DNA of 64,000 nucleotides from Galeruca laticollis (GCA_963921935.1 OY998175.1:213234655-213298654); one strand, 5' to 3'. Counted from the first letter of the stretch, positions 1-11,199 are shown. Numbers and translations are program-made. The notes: generated by a model not told the origin, from the sequence alone.

Positions 1-870
1 AGAACAGGTTGCATATTTTGGTTTTGGGTTATTCATTACGTAAACTAAAGCTTGATAAATGTGTGTGTATGGTTGGTCCTTATTATTTCCAATTTTAATT
101 TGGCTATTACTAAAATATGGTCTAAATCTGCATCGGCTCCCCTATGTGACCTGACATCTTGTATTATTTTATTCCATTTTTTTGATATGAAAACATGGTC
201 TATTTGGTTTCCTTCTGTCGTTCCTGGTCTCATCCAGGTTATTTTATGTTCTCTCTTATGTTTATGTCTCGTGCTTACGATGAAAGTATTAGTTGTTGCT
301 GTCAATCAACAGAGTCTACATCCGTAATTATTACTGTATTCATGAATAGTTTCTTCGCCAGCTATTTCCTTTATATATTCCTCCTTCCCGATCTTTGCAT
401 TGAAGTCTCAAATTAGCATCAGTATATCATTTGCTAGTACTTCAAGAGAAATTTTTTCAGTTCCTAGAATTGATTGTTTTTGTTTTCTTTATTTTCCGTG
501 GGTGCGTATGAATTGATAATAGTTATGTTAGCTTGTTTATGCCTAATTCTTATAAGTGAAAGTCTTCCACTGATTGCTTTAAATTCTATTATTTTAGCTC
601 TAAGGCTTTGAGCTACTATCCTGTTCCATTTCGCCCTTGTTGTTTTCTCCTGAATAGTAAAATGTGCAGTTTTTCTTCTCTATTGCACCCTCTTCTTTCC
701 ATCTTATTTCTTGTAGAGCCAGAATATCTATAATATATCTTTTCATTTCTCTCGAAATTTCTTGCAGTTTGCCTGGTATCAATAATGTCCTGTCATTCAA
801 TGTACCTAGTGTATTTCATGGCCGTCGCCTTTTGTTCCTTTTTGTGTTTTTAATTTTAGTTTGGGTATGA
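1..870 (-). pseudogene. RTE-type LINE ORF2, endonuclease domain, broken
   Basis: Remnant of the apurinic-like endonuclease that opens ORF2 of RTE/BovB LINEs (the family often labelled craniofacial development protein 2-like). Two in-order pieces are visible. Near 600-800 lies the N-terminal block, with LALQEIRWKEEG and FYYSGE. Near 45-305 lies the C-terminal block, with NQIDHVFISKKW, RSHRGADADLDH and LVIAKLKL. The central part between them is frameshifted and has stops. The family role is to nick target DNA for target-primed reverse transcription. Here it cannot be functional. It runs off the left edge of the window, so the reverse transcriptase part may lie outside. Its own 5' part may be the minus-strand piece at 1.6-2.3 kb, now separated by the Tc1-like fragment. 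Confidence 0.8.
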
Positions 871-1018
871 TTTCTATTGCCTATACTGCCTCCTCATAAA
901 TTAGAAATTATCCTTTATACTCGCGTCCTAACAGGGTCGGAGTAATCACCAACCAGGCAAAGCAAGGGTGCAGTCTATCAGTCTGTGACTTTTCATCGTT
1001 GTGCATTGTGCAAATAAA

Positions 1019-1575
1019 AATGGCAGTGTTTCGTCCATGGGAAAACATTGTGTCGAATGAAATGGAAATAAAGAATAGAGAGTGATACTGAAGATGATGT
1101 TTCGGACAACAGGAAGGTTAAAAAAAAACATTTGTCAAGTGACGCAAAAACGATAATAAAACATGTTTACCAAACTCTAATAAAAAAAGGGTGTTCAACT
1201 TCTTTCACCGTGACAAGTGAATTAACAAAAGTCCCTGTATCTACGGTAAGGGACATTATAAACAAAGGAGAGGCAGAAAGACAGAAACGAGAAATGATAA
1301 ATTTTTCTAGAATCGATGAAGCGGCGGGAACTGAAATAAAACAAATTTGATCTCTTTACAAAGAAAATAGGTTGCCAACAACGTCTATGATTTTGGAAAG
1401 ACTGAAAGTTTCGGGAATTGAAGTAACCTATTCGGAACAATGGTTTCGGAAAAATTTGAAAACCATAGGTTTTGAGTGTAAAACCCTCAATGGAAGGATG
1501 AGCATCATGGAAAGTGGACGATTAAGAAAGATTGCGTTGGGAGTACGTTACAGAAATAAGAAGGTTTTGTTTTCA
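1019..1575 (+). pseudogene. Tc1/mariner-like transposase, N-terminal fragment
   Basis: One of the few forward-strand coding remnants in the first 30 kb. The reading starts near 1019 (MAVFRPWENIV) and continues across frame breaks. From 1132 it shows a helix-turn-helix-like block (TSELTKVPVSTVRDIINKG), then SLYKENRLPTTSMILERLK and WFRKNLKTIGFECKTLNGR, stopping abruptly near 1570. This pattern is the DNA-binding half of IS630/Tc1-type insect transposases. The catalytic DDE half is absent. A single in-frame stop sits between the two main blocks, near 1348. It lies between two RTE LINE pieces on the opposite strand, so it probably inserted into or beside them before truncation. Assignment to Tc1-like is from pattern memory, not a search. 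Confidence 0.6.
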
Positions 1576-1599
1576 TTTTTTAGTCTTACGGTTTTGATC

Positions 1600-2330
1600 T
1601 CCTTTTATTTTAGTTAATTCCTTTTCATGTCCTTGTTAGTGCCCAGCCGTCATTTCTTGTTTTCTTTTCTTCCATTTCATTTTCGTTTGCTAGTTTTTTG
1701 GATTGATTTTCACTTTCCTTGTACCATCTCCATTCTTCGTTTATAGTTATCTTGTTACATCCGATTTTAACCATGTTTCCTCTTTGTTTCTCTTCCCTTG
1801 CTATGTCTCATTTGCTTTTGTTTCAATCTTAGCATTTTCGTTAAGTCATTGTTGATGTATACTCTTACGTCTTTGCTGTCCTTCAGTTTATTTTTATTCT
1901 GCATTATTTTTTATTTGTCGTATTGATAATTGAACTGTATCAAGCACGTTCTGGGCCGTAGTTTAGTTACTGATTTCGTCTTAACATCTACACTCAACTT
2001 CTGTTTAGCAAAATTCTCAATCGCATTTTTCAATATAACAGAGCCTTCCTCATCTATTGACAGCCCACTCATCACCACGTTGTTTTTCTTTTTGTCTTTC
2101 TCCATTCATTCTATTGTCTTTTTATATTTCATTTAATTCTTCTTTTATTTTATTATTTTCTAGCTTAATTATCTAGTTTTCTTTTTGTATTGCTCCGTTT
2201 TCTCTTATTATCTTGATTATCTCTTCACTAAACCCTTTTTGTTCTACTCTGATTTGCTTTATTTCATTCTTTATTTCTCTCTCCTCATATTTAATTCCAT
2301 TTTTTAAGCCCATCAACTACTGGGATTTTT
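1600..2330 (-). pseudogene. LINE ORF1 / ORF2 5' segment, degenerate
   Basis: Minus-strand remnant with a 64-residue stretch at 1911-2105 containing KKKNNVVMSGLSIDEEG and a following lysine-rich helix. This resembles the nucleic-acid-binding ORF1 of RTE-like LINEs. Flanking sequence is minus-strand purine-rich with many stops, as expected of a coiled-coil ORF1 that has decayed. It lies upstream, in element order, of the RTE endonuclease at 1-870, and may be the same insertion split by the Tc1-like fragment. I cannot define its ends. Confidence 0.45.
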
Positions 2331-2333
2331 AAC

Positions 2334-2422
2334 GGTACTGTTATTTATAGATATGTTTGCAATTTAAATTAGACTGTGGGTACTGTTATTTATAGATATG
2401 TTTGCAATTTAAATTAGACTGT
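2334..2422. repeat. 45-bp direct tandem duplication
   Basis: Two nearly perfect copies of a 45-bp unit (2334-2378 and 2379-2422), each containing TATAGATATGTTTGCAATTT. It sits at the 3' end of LINE-A, just after its last codon on the minus strand, so it is probably part of that element's 3' UTR. Short tandem units near the 3' end are common in I/Jockey-type LINEs. Confidence 0.8.
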
Positions 2423-3505
2423 AATTGATCTCCTTTAAGAAGTGAATTACATTCAACAAGGTGTTATTCAACATACTTTTTGAATCGGTCGGTAGTCCGT
2501 GCGCTTGACGATTTTGTTTATACTTTGGGCATTTTACAAGACAGTGTTCAACAGTTACATTAACTCTACATGAATGACACACTGGCGGATCAGATTTTGT
2601 GATTAAATGTTTGTGAGTAAACCGAGTGTGACCAATTCTGTTTGACATTTTCTATTCATTACGTTATTAATTTTAGGTTTGATGGTTGGTTTAATTGGTC
2701 TCAGTTTATCTTTACATTGATCCCACTTGGCCTGCCACTTGTTATAAATTAATGTTTTTATGTGACACTGTTTTCGCGCACTGCACTATCACATGTAATT
2801 GCTTCTTATGCTGCCCTGTCTGCTTCTTCGTTTCCGAGAATTCCTATGTGCGAGGGTACCCATATGAATACAACTTCTTTTCCGCCATGCCGAATTGAGT
2901 GGAATTGTTGCTTGATCATCTTTGAGAGGGGGCAATGGCTGTATATATTTTTGGGAGTTTTCAGCGAGGTTAGAGAGTGGGAAATGATTAAGTACTCTTG
3001 TTCTGGCCTCCTTTGAATAACTATAAGGGCTTGAAGTATTGCAAACAGCTCTGCAGAGGATACCGATGATAGTTTGGGAAATTGGTACATTCGAGTATCA
3101 TTTTGGACTTTCACTGCTATTCCTACTTCTTCTGATGTTTTTGATGCATCCGTATAGATTTGCACGTGGGATGGGTGAATATTAAAAACATTTTGAAAAT
3201 TGGACTTAATAAGGGCTAGATGTGTGTTTTGTTTATTGAAGCTGCAAAGATCAAAGTGGCATTTCGGACTAGCAATAGTCCAGGGATGGAGTGCTGGGTT
3301 TATTGTTAGCGAAGAATATAACTGGTATGGTGATAGCTAAATCGTTATAATAATTGGCAACCCTTTCATAAAATGCTGGAGCTGCTCTTTTTTTGTTTTG
3401 ATACCGATTTCTATAATGATTTTTAAAGGTGTTGGCGTATGTTGGATTTTGTGGCTTTGCTGCAAGATTAGTAGCATAAGACATGCTGAGTAGTTGTCTT
3501 CTATG
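2409..3505 (-). pseudogene. LINE-A ORF2 C-terminus: RNase H and terminal Cys/His domain
   Basis: The RNase H domain is read at 3165-2806. It shows YTDASK, an SSAELFAIL block holding the catalytic Glu, and WVPSHIGILGNEEAD near the end. The third acidic position is changed: the usual D in a DS[LS] motif reads ISHSLTSL. Downstream at 2648-2409 is the LINE C-terminal block, RIGHTRFTHKHL followed by CHSC and VEHCLVKCPKY, a zinc-binding-like region. At 3484-3269 lies the connector to the reverse transcriptase. The RNase H would remove the RNA strand after cDNA synthesis. The Asp to His change and frame breaks argue that it is dead. Confidence 0.8.
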
Positions 3506-3513
3506 GTGTAAAG
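3506..3513. repeat. hAT target-site duplication, left copy
   Basis: GTGTAAAG directly abuts the left terminal repeat of the hAT element. The identical 8 bp follows the right terminus at 5889-5896. An 8-bp duplication is the hallmark of hAT integration. Confidence 0.92.
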
Positions 3514-5888
3514 CAGCGATGTCAAACTCAAAGTCACTGGTTGGCCAAAAGCATGAAGACCATAGACTAGGTGGGCCGCAAAACCTAATCTTAAAGAAGA
3601 CAAACTACTGAAAATCTTAACGAAAAAAAGTACTATTATGTTAGAAGTATATTTATTAAATTTCCAATAAAAAGGACATTACAAAAACTTACAAACATTA
3701 ACTTCTTTTGTCAGATATTTGACATCTTTTGTCTTTAATTAAGTTGTCTATTTGTGGCGTGAATTTATCGGCGGAAATAACTTTTAAAACTGCGTCCAAG
3801 TGTGCGTCCGTCAAACGTGATCTTGCGGGAGATTTCTTTCCTTTCATCAAAGAAAATAATTGTTCACACTTATAGTTACTTCCAAACATTGACAGGATTT
3901 TACAGGCAAGTTTTCTCATTTCTTGGTATTGAAAAGGCAAGTACTTATAAAATTCGAATGTACCAACACTATCAAATTTTTCTTTTAAATGGGTTTGACA
4001 CTGAATCTCAATGACTTCCATCTGCAAGTGAGGGGGAACTTTATCAATATCGATAGTGAAAAGACCAGTAAATAAAGAAAAAATGTTTTCTTGGGACTTA
4101 AAAAATCCTGAAAACGTTCTTCAAATTCTGACAGAAGGCTTCCCATTTTCTCTATATACATTTTGTATGATATTGGGCCACTTGTACTTTCCTGATACGC
4201 CATGCATGTCGGAAAATGTGACAGATTATCCACCGCTAACTGGTTTTTCCACAGCATCATCTTACACTTGAAAGCTTTAACATGGTCATGCATATCTGTT
4301 ATAACTTGACGTGGTCCTTGCAATTTCGTATTTAAGTCCGACAAGTGTTTTGTGATGTCTACCATAAATGAAAGATCTTGTAAAAAAGGTACGTCGGATA
4401 ATAAGCTGACATCTTGTTCTTTCACTTCCATGAAAAGGCGTATTTCTTCTTTGAGTTTCCAAAACCGATCGAGAACCATAGAACACGAAAGCCATCGCAC
4501 TTCTGCGTAATAAGGTAAACCAGTGTACTCACTTTCTAAATCACGTAAAAACGCAGAAAACTGTCGCTGATTCAAGCCACGTGACCTTATGAAGTTTATC
4601 ATTTTTTTCACTGACTTTAAAACGCTTTCCAACTTGATCACTTTTGAGCATAAAACTTCTTGGTGGATTATGCAATGAACATGATGAAAATCTGGTTTGT
4701 CACTGCCCGTTTCTCTGATATTTGTTTGTAATATTTTGATGAAGCCATTATTTACCCCAGTCATTGAAGGAGCTCCGTCTGTTGCAACGGAATACAGTTT
4801 TGACAAATCTAAATTGTACTTTTGCAGCATTGAAAATATCCTCCCCAGTTGTTCTATCATGCAATGGTACTAATTCCAGTAATTCTTCATAAACGTTGAT
4901 ATCTCTATCAACAGCACGAAGAAAAACAGCGAGTTGCGCCACACCACACACATCTGTACTTTCGTCACAGGCAATAGAAAATGCAATGAAAGAGTTGTTT
5001 TTATCCGTTCGCTTATATTGGCAGCCAACTCGGTAACTCTTTCAGCGACAGTATTCCGGGACAAGGATATATTTTGAAAAGCCTTCACGCTCCCGGGACT
5101 TACAATTTCCACGGCCTTTACAAGGCACTCTTTTATAAATTCACCTTCAACAAATGGTTTTGAGTGTTTTGCGATCAACTCCGACAGTACGTAGCTCGCT
5201 TGAACGGCAGATTCATTTTCTTGCTTTGGACGTGTAAACATAAGCTGTTGATCTTTTAACCGTGATTTTAACTCTTAACTTTTCGTTTCTAATCATGCCT
5301 GTATACTTGTCAAACTTAGTTTTATGACTATCATAGTGACGTTTTATATTATATAATTTTGGGACACCGACTGTACTGTTACAAATCAAGCAAATAATTT
5401 TGTCTTTCACTTCACAGTAAAAAAACTCTAATTCCCACTTTTCTTGAAAGATACGATGCTCATCTCCAAGTTTTCTCTTACTTCCACTTGGTTTTGAAAC
5501 AGGCATGTTAAAAACTTTATCCGAAATAAATAACAATAAGTACTGTTACGTGTTGTAACAATAAGTACGCAACTAAACTCTCAATTCTATCACAACTGAC
5601 TGAACTCAATCCAGCGGTATTGGCTTATATACAGATTGTGATTTCTCGACAGTTCTTTCCAGAAAGTTCAGGTAGCGTCATATGTGTTCTCGCGCGATAG
5701 AACTTTCCGGAACAAGCCAGGCTTTTAGGTTGAGCGCGCATCTTAGTTCATCATCACAGTACTTTATTTTCGGTTTTTAACAGGCTCGCGGGCCGCATTA
5801 CATGGCTGTTTTCAAAATTGATTCGGGGCCGCAGGAAAATGCTTAGTGGGCCGCATGCGGCCCGCGGGCCGCATGTTTGACATGGCTG
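3514..5888 (-). mobile_element. hAT transposon, complete ends, nested in LINE-A
   Basis: A 2375-bp DNA transposon with matching termini. The left end reads CAGCGATGTCAAAC and the right end, on the opposite strand, reads CAGCCATGTCAAAC, with one mismatch in 14. Eight-base duplications GTGTAAAG flank both ends. Both subterminal regions carry GGGCCGC runs (around 3572 and 5790-5875), likely transposase-binding motifs. The single gene inside runs on the minus strand and is a degraded hAT transposase. The host LINE is interrupted between its reverse transcriptase and RNase H, so the hAT inserted after that LINE copy. Confidence 0.93.
3698..5506 (-). pseudogene. hAT transposase (GTF2IRD2/ZBED-like), frameshifted
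   Basis: Domains appear in order on the minus strand. An N-terminal zinc finger lies near 5500-5320, with CEVKDKIICLICN and IKRHYDSH. A helical region follows at 5241-4990. The RNase H-like catalytic core is in the 291-residue stretch 4860-3985, with YSVATDGAPSMTG, HHVHCIIHQEVLC and AEVRWLSCSMVLDRF. The C-terminal dimerisation region lies at 4000-3750, with SNYKCEQLFSLMK and SRLTDAHLDAVLK. This layout matches hAT transposases of the type domesticated as GTF2IRD2/ZBED5 in vertebrates. Frame changes near 4900, 5230 and 4000 split it, so it is not translatable as one protein. The ends are still recognisable and could be mobilised by a related enzyme. Confidence 0.88.
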
Positions 5889-5896
5889 GTGTAAAG
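5889..5896. repeat. hAT target-site duplication, right copy
   Basis: GTGTAAAG, identical to 3506-3513, directly after the right terminal repeat. Confidence 0.92.
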
Positions 5897-6490
5897 GTAG
5901 TTCACCTGCTTCACATAGTACTCTTGAAGTAGGATGGGTACAAAATGCTCCAATGCCTAAACGAATGGCAGTATGCTATTGTTTGAGAGTGGTGTTTGTG
6001 GCCGAGCCATAGGCAATTTCTCCATAATCAATTTTAGATCTAATGATTGCTCTATAGATTCTCAGAAGAGTACTTGAGTCAGATCCCCAACTTGCGTTGC
6101 TCAATATTTTGATGATATTTAAATTGTTTTTGCAGGTCCTCACGAGTTCTAGAATATGATGTTTCCAATTTAATTTAGAAATATGTAAGTTTGTACGAAA
6201 CTGAGATTTGTATTGTATAGTGTGAGACAAGGTTGATAATTATTGTTGTGTATTGAAAAGATAAGAGATTTCGTTTTTTCTGTTAAGAACATAAATCCAG
6301 TTTCTTTTGACCAGTTTTCAATGGAATTTAGTTGATTTTGAATTATTCTCGAAAGTGATTCTAAGTTCCTTCCTTTGGCAATAAGTATAATCTGTACTTG
6401 ACAGGAGCTGTAGCTGTATCGATAGCTGTGAGGAAAAGTGTAGTACTAATTACTGATCCTTGAGGAGTACCATTTTCATGGAAGAAGCTT
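5897..6490 (-). pseudogene. LINE-A ORF2, C-terminal half of reverse transcriptase
   Basis: Minus-strand reading from 6490 downward gives ENGTPQGSV (the conserved PQG block), then a degenerate stretch where the catalytic YADD should be. This is followed by NQLNSIENWSKETGFMF and, at 6230-5976, LNWKHHILELVRTCKNNLNI and LRIYRAIIRSKIDYGEIAYG. These are palm and thumb blocks of I/Jockey-type reverse transcriptases. At least one frameshift falls near 6390, and the catalytic aspartates are not recognisable. It connects to the RNase H region beyond the hAT insertion. Confidence 0.8.
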
Positions 6491-6775
6491 TTTGAGAGTT
6501 GTCGATTAACTTTGATTCGGGAGGATCAGCATCCTTTTTTATGTAAATTGCAACTCCTCCACTGGCTATCTTTGCGTTTACCCTGTTTTTATAGAAAGCT
6601 GAATAATTTTTTAATCTAGTTATTTTCTTTTCAGTAAAATTTGTTTCCTGTAGTCCTACAATGAATGGGTTATATTGACTTATTAAATGTTGTACCATAG
6701 GTAACTGCGAGTGAAACCGGGTCAGGTTCCACTGAAGAATGTAGGCTGATGTAGTAGATATATTCGTAAGTTTGT
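6490..6775 (-). pseudogene. LINE-A ORF2, start of endonuclease domain
   Basis: The stretch 6698-6490 reads VQHLISQYNPFIVGLQETNF and then GGVAIYIKKD. These are the first two conserved blocks of the APE-type endonuclease (QET contains the metal-binding Glu). Upstream to about 6770 the minus strand encodes a tryptophan/asparagine-rich start typical of ORF2. The domain ends abruptly at about 6490, where reverse transcriptase sequence begins. The rest of the endonuclease and the reverse transcriptase fingers are therefore missing by internal deletion. Confidence 0.75.
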
Positions 6776-6778
6776 TTA

Positions 6779-8070
6779 TTAGTGCAATTCCTGGGATGAT
6801 GATGCGTCACTTTCTATATCCGTAGATCGAGGGCCAATGTGCTTCATGATTCTTGTCCTAAGTCGTGTACAGCGAGATTTAATGCTTCTTTCTGTGAGAA
6901 GGTCGGATTTGGTAAGTTGCAAAGCCAAGTTGTCAAGATTATCCGTGAATTCCAGAATGGTTTTTACAGGGTCAGGGTCTCCCATTGTATTATCGAGCAA
7001 GAGCACCAGTTGATCAAAATCGAGTGAGCTGAGAGGGTTTTGACTGTTTATAAATGTTTGGGCTGGTAGTAGTGACTCTCTGCTGCTTTTGGATTCATCA
7101 ATTTTTGGGTGCTTCTTTTTTGTTTGGGTTTTATGAATTGTTTTGAGTCCTTATTTTCTTTGGGTGTATCTGGTGTAGAGATAATCTGTTCTATGCGTCT
7201 TTTACTTCCACTATGCATGGTATTTATGTCGATTGGGGCTAGTTGTGGTGCAGGTATTGGTGGAGGTTTTGCAGCTTGAATCTTTTGTAATTGATCTGTA
7301 TTTTCTCAGAGAGGTTGTGTTTCAATGTCAGTATTTGTATTTAGAATATTTGATTCCGGATTTTGATTTGTCATTGTACTTTGAGTAATAGCTGGTAAAA
7401 AATCTGGGCACTGGGAGGCGACATGACCATCTTTTTTGCATTTGTAACAGGAAAGACCATCTTGTGATACGTATATACGATAAGATGTGCCGTCAAAAGA
7501 TAAAGTAATGTAGGAAGGTATATCTGTAGGACTTGAGTTAGGTTTTATGTACACTTGTCGGCGAAAACTTAGAATATGACTATACTCAGGGTTCGACACA
7601 TTCACTTTTAAAAAGGTTAATAGGCGAGAGTAGGGTGAGACCTAACTGTTTCAGTTCATTTACCAAGACATCATGGGGTATCGATGGACATACATTTGAT
7701 AAGACCAATCGCTGAGATGGAGTAATGAGTCTACGACCATCAAGTATAGAGTTACCGATTTTAATAGATTTATGTTTATTCATAAAACTGTCCGCTGCTT
7801 GTTTGTTTATTAGGTATGTACATATTTTACCATTGGAGATTCTTGAGCAAAATATAATAGATTGGGGAACAATCGAGACCCTAGTGCGTATATGTAATCC
7901 TGGAGGAACAATCCATCAATTGTTAGAAACACAATCGCTTGCTCCTTGCTGGGAAATGTTTGTTGAGTGAGAGCGGATGCATAAGATGTACTTTGAGACT
8001 GTGGGTGATTTGTAACTGTACTTTGAGAGGGGCCCCTGCAGTCAGAAACCCCGTCAGAGGTTGTATTCAT
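6779..8070 (-). pseudogene. LINE-A ORF1 (gag-like) with CCHC zinc knuckle
   Basis: The putative start codon is at 8070 (MNTTSDGVSDC), and the last block ends near 6779. In order there is a Ser/Thr/Gln-rich N-terminus, an RRM-like region at 7783-7586 (RRLITPSQRLVLSNVCPSIP) and a single CCHC knuckle near 7460-7410 (CYKCKKDGHVASQC). A hydrophilic linker and a C-terminal helix follow (DPVKTILEFTDNLDNLALQL, 7006-6779). ORF1 proteins of this LINE group bind the element RNA and act as chaperones. Frame breaks near 7800, 7600 and 7290 make this a pseudogene. It is followed by the ORF2 remnant in the same orientation. Confidence 0.75.
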
Positions 8071-8075
8071 GTTTC

Positions 8076-9479
8076 AACTAATACATTTTCTGTGGGAGAT
8101 TTCATACGCTCTGAGGACGGATCTGTCTGCTTAAATATTTTGGATATATAAATTAGTAAAAAACTGATTTTGTCTATTAGTCTAAGCTAATTATGTTTGA
8201 AACTTACAATTGGTCACCTCTATGTATGCACTAATAATGTTTTCACTATTATCTTACTACTTTTTCACAATACACAAACTCATACTATTGAAGCACCGAT
8301 AAGTAACGTGTACTCGTCGGCTACCAGAATAGGAATCCATTTCATTCTTTCTATACCTGTATTTATTGTTTTTATTTAACCCTGAATGTCTTCCTTGAAT
8401 GCTTGTAGTATTTTTACTATTTCCTCCATTTCTTGGTTTTTATCTGGTGAGCACTCTTTCACTTTACTCTTTCTAAATATTTTCTCCTCCTCTAGTGATT
8501 CGTCGAGGCCTGTTAATATAAAAGGTACAAAATAAAAACTGTTAAATAGCAATTTTTATTAAATATGAACACCTAATACACACTAGAACACAAAACACAA
8601 CTCTCTTTGAAATAAATTCTCTTCTCTTGAAGTTAAAACAAAACACTACAAAAAAAATTTAACTAAAACAATACAACATGAAAATAATCACTTGCGCTTG
8701 ACCGACTTGCCACTGATATTAAATATGTAAAATGTAAATTCACATAAATTGGTAAATCCACTGCCCTGCAGCATCATCTATCTGTCTGTGTCTGGTGTCT
8801 TTACCTTTATTATTTGAATGAAATTTAAACTAGGAAGAAAACATTTTTTTGGGTGGGTAGTTTGAGGTTTTAGTAAAAGATGGCTGTAACATGGCAGCTT
8901 TTATTCAGAATCTTAAAAGAAAATAGAGAAAAACCTAAAGTACCATATTTTAATAAGTAGGTTTGTTAAAAAACCTGTAATTGCCAACCCTGATACACTA
9001 ATATATACTATTTAATATTTTTTTTTTGTTTCAAGGTACAAGAATTTGGAGAGAAGCTCTCAAGCATACAGTTTAATTGTGATCGGTAAGTGTAATCTAA
9101 CGTTTAATATATTTTGTTTATTATGTTTTCGATGTTTTGGCACAAATAATGATAATAGGAATTTATGAATACTTAAACTGAGGCAATTTTATATGCTACA
9201 AATTCTTGATAACTTATGCACACATTAATAAATCAAATTTATTATAATAAAAATTAAGAACTGGAAAAATCATGTCGCTGCGTTGATAAACTACACACTT
9301 ACCCAATAACATGAGTATACCTCATATTATTCATTAGATGTTTTGGGGACAAGCAGATTGGTGCAGAAAATGTAAGATCAAAGGTATTTGGACTACATTA
9401 TTATGAAGGGGCTCTCGGTAAGAACATGCTGTAGGGTTAGATTTGATGTGAAACAACGTTCTATACAAATCCTTCATAG
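8076..9479. other. Mostly noncoding stretch with one coiled-coil LINE scrap
   Basis: No gene is supported over most of this interval. At 8515-8388 the minus strand encodes a short acidic/lysine coiled-coil (LDESLEEEKIFRKSKVKE, then a MEEIVKILQAFKEDIQG-like tail) that resembles the start of an RTE-type ORF1. It is too short to assign firmly. From 8516 to 9479 I see only AT-rich sequence. Confidence 0.45.
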
Positions 9480-10010
9480 TTGTTTCTCGAGATTTCTGTT
9501 TACCTTTCTTTCTCATATCCTTTCGCCTTTTTCAGGCGTTGGTTTGGAGTTCTTCCTGTACCCATTTTTTATATTATTTTCTGTCCTTGGCCAATGCCCT
9601 CATCGCTCCTCATGTTTTTCCTTTATTTTTTCCATTTCTTCATCCTGGTCTTTCTATTTGCTCTTGAGTCTTACACTTTGTCATATTCTTGATTTACCTG
9701 TTTGTATAACTTTTCTCACTATTGTTGTTACCAGGTGGCCGAACCATTTTAATTGTTTGTCATTATTGGTTATTGGTTAGTTTCTTATCTCTTGATTCTT
9801 ATTTTATCCCATTTTGTTTTACCTGCTATTTTCTTTAAATGTTTCATTTCCATTGCAATTATTTTTGTTTCCTCTATTTTCTGCAGTACTCAGTTTTCGT
9901 TAGCTTATATTTGGTACTATAATTTTGTTATAGATTACCATCTTTGTGTCCATATCAATGTGTTTATGGCTTAATATTGTTCGATTTAACGATTAATATA
10001 ATCATGTTGT
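9480..10010 (-). pseudogene. LINE reverse transcriptase C-terminal fragment
   Basis: Reading the minus strand from about 9960, with frame corrections, gives a KMVIYNKIIVP block, then EMKHLKKIAGKTKWDKIR, and near 9750 IKWFGHLV. The order IYNKII...IAGKT..D.IR...KWFGHL is the conserved tail after the reverse transcriptase of RTE/Jockey-like ORF2 proteins. Stops and frame changes are frequent. It abuts the 3' truncated end of the Gypsy element at about 10020, in the same orientation. Confidence 0.6.
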
Positions 10011-10026
10011 TTTATTTGCCCAGTTA

Positions 10027-10604
10027 TTAAGTTCTGTCCCATAAATTTAACTTTACTTTTTTTATATTGTAGTTTGTCTTTATCAAACCCTGCATTAATT
10101 TGCCTGGCTTTCTGGGTAATTTCCCTGATAGCACAGCATCATGTTCTTCTTCTGTGTTACCAGACACAATTATGTCATCATGACAAATTTTAACATCTCT
10201 TATATTACCAAAATATTTTTCAACTTGTCCCTTCAACCCATACGGTAAAACTATGTACCTATAAGTACCAAATGGTGTTGCATGATGATTCTTCATTAAT
10301 TTACAATTGGTGATAACCCCCTGATAAATAAAATACTGTAAAATATTTTTCCATTTAATTCTGCACAAATTTCTTGTGGCAATTTGGTTGAAAACGGTTT
10401 TCTCACAATTTGTTTATTTAAATCCACAGGATCAAGGTATAATCTAATTTTTCCATTAGCCCTCTCAGTCATTACCATACGGTTTATACTTGCCGATGGT
10501 TTCTTGTTATCTACTTTTACAATTACTTTTCTTTTTACATATCCAACTTTATTTTCAAAAAAAATTGTAGCTAATAGTATCTTACAGGTGGGTATCAAAC
10601 ACAA
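10027..10604 (-). pseudogene. Gypsy reverse transcriptase, fingers and palm
   Basis: Two overlapping minus-strand stretches carry the domain. The first (10604-10296) has KIRLYLDPVDLNKQIVRKPF and AELNGKIFYSIL. The second (10368-10027) has ATPFGTYRYIVLPYGL and then CHDDIIVSGNTEEEHD. The catalytic YxDD box reads CHDDI, so both aspartates remain but the leading aromatic is changed. A frameshift falls near 10330, and a small deletion seems to remove the segment between LPYGL and the FGNIRDVKI block. It would have copied element RNA into DNA; it is now inactive. Confidence 0.85.
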
Positions 10605-11199
10605 AATTTTCTAGTTTGTTATTTTGATATTAGCCGGAATCTTACCTGAACCTTCAAAAATATACCATTTTTCATTGAAAAAGTTTCCTTTTCAATATCT
10701 GGATCATTTTTATTGGTTATTAAGCAAAAATTATATTCAGATATTTAGATTGTTTATTCTAAATGGACTCCCTTTCTAAAAGCCGAGTCAGGAGTTTCAC
10801 AAATAACTTATCATGTTTACTTTTCTTTAAATTTGACTGTAACTAATATTCTATATAGTTAGTGGTTGCCAAGTAGTCCTAGAAAGACTTACAAATTACA
10901 CTCCAAGTAAATAAAACTATTTAGACTTTTTATCTGTTTCACTGAGATCCATTATACCTTTCATTAATTTTATTTGACTATTGAAATTCTTTTAATCATT
11001 TTAAAAATTTATACACACTTTACCTCCTAACAATATTTGTTCTGCCTACTTTACTATCACAAAGTCTTCATATGTACCTGTATTTTTAAATTCACATTAC
11101 AAGTTTGCTATACCTATTTGCTTAACAACAGATCCCTGAAATCGTTTCAGAATATAATGTGCTGATCTTACCCTTAACTGTTTATTTACTTTTTTAAAA

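Larger units (their letters stand above)
2334..8075 (-). mobile_element. LINE-A, I/Jockey-like non-LTR retrotransposon, with nested hAT
   Basis: A single LINE can be followed on the minus strand: ORF1 with a zinc knuckle (8070-6779), the start of the endonuclease (about 6770-6490), the second half of the reverse transcriptase (about 6490-5897), then after the hAT insertion the connection region, RNase H and the C-terminal Cys/His block (3505-2409). The order and orientation are those of RNase H-bearing LINEs of the I/Jockey group. Two things are broken. A large internal deletion joins the endonuclease directly to the reverse transcriptase GTPQGS block near 6490. The hAT element occupies 3514-5888. 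Reading across the insertion site, the LINE coding sequence resumes in a sensible order on both sides. Confidence 0.82.

Noticed and set aside
9388..9780. 130-codon hydrophobic forward ORF that looks like a membrane protein
   Set aside because: Antisense shadow of the LINE tail on the minus strand; T-rich antisense gives Phe/Leu/Ser-rich false membrane segments.
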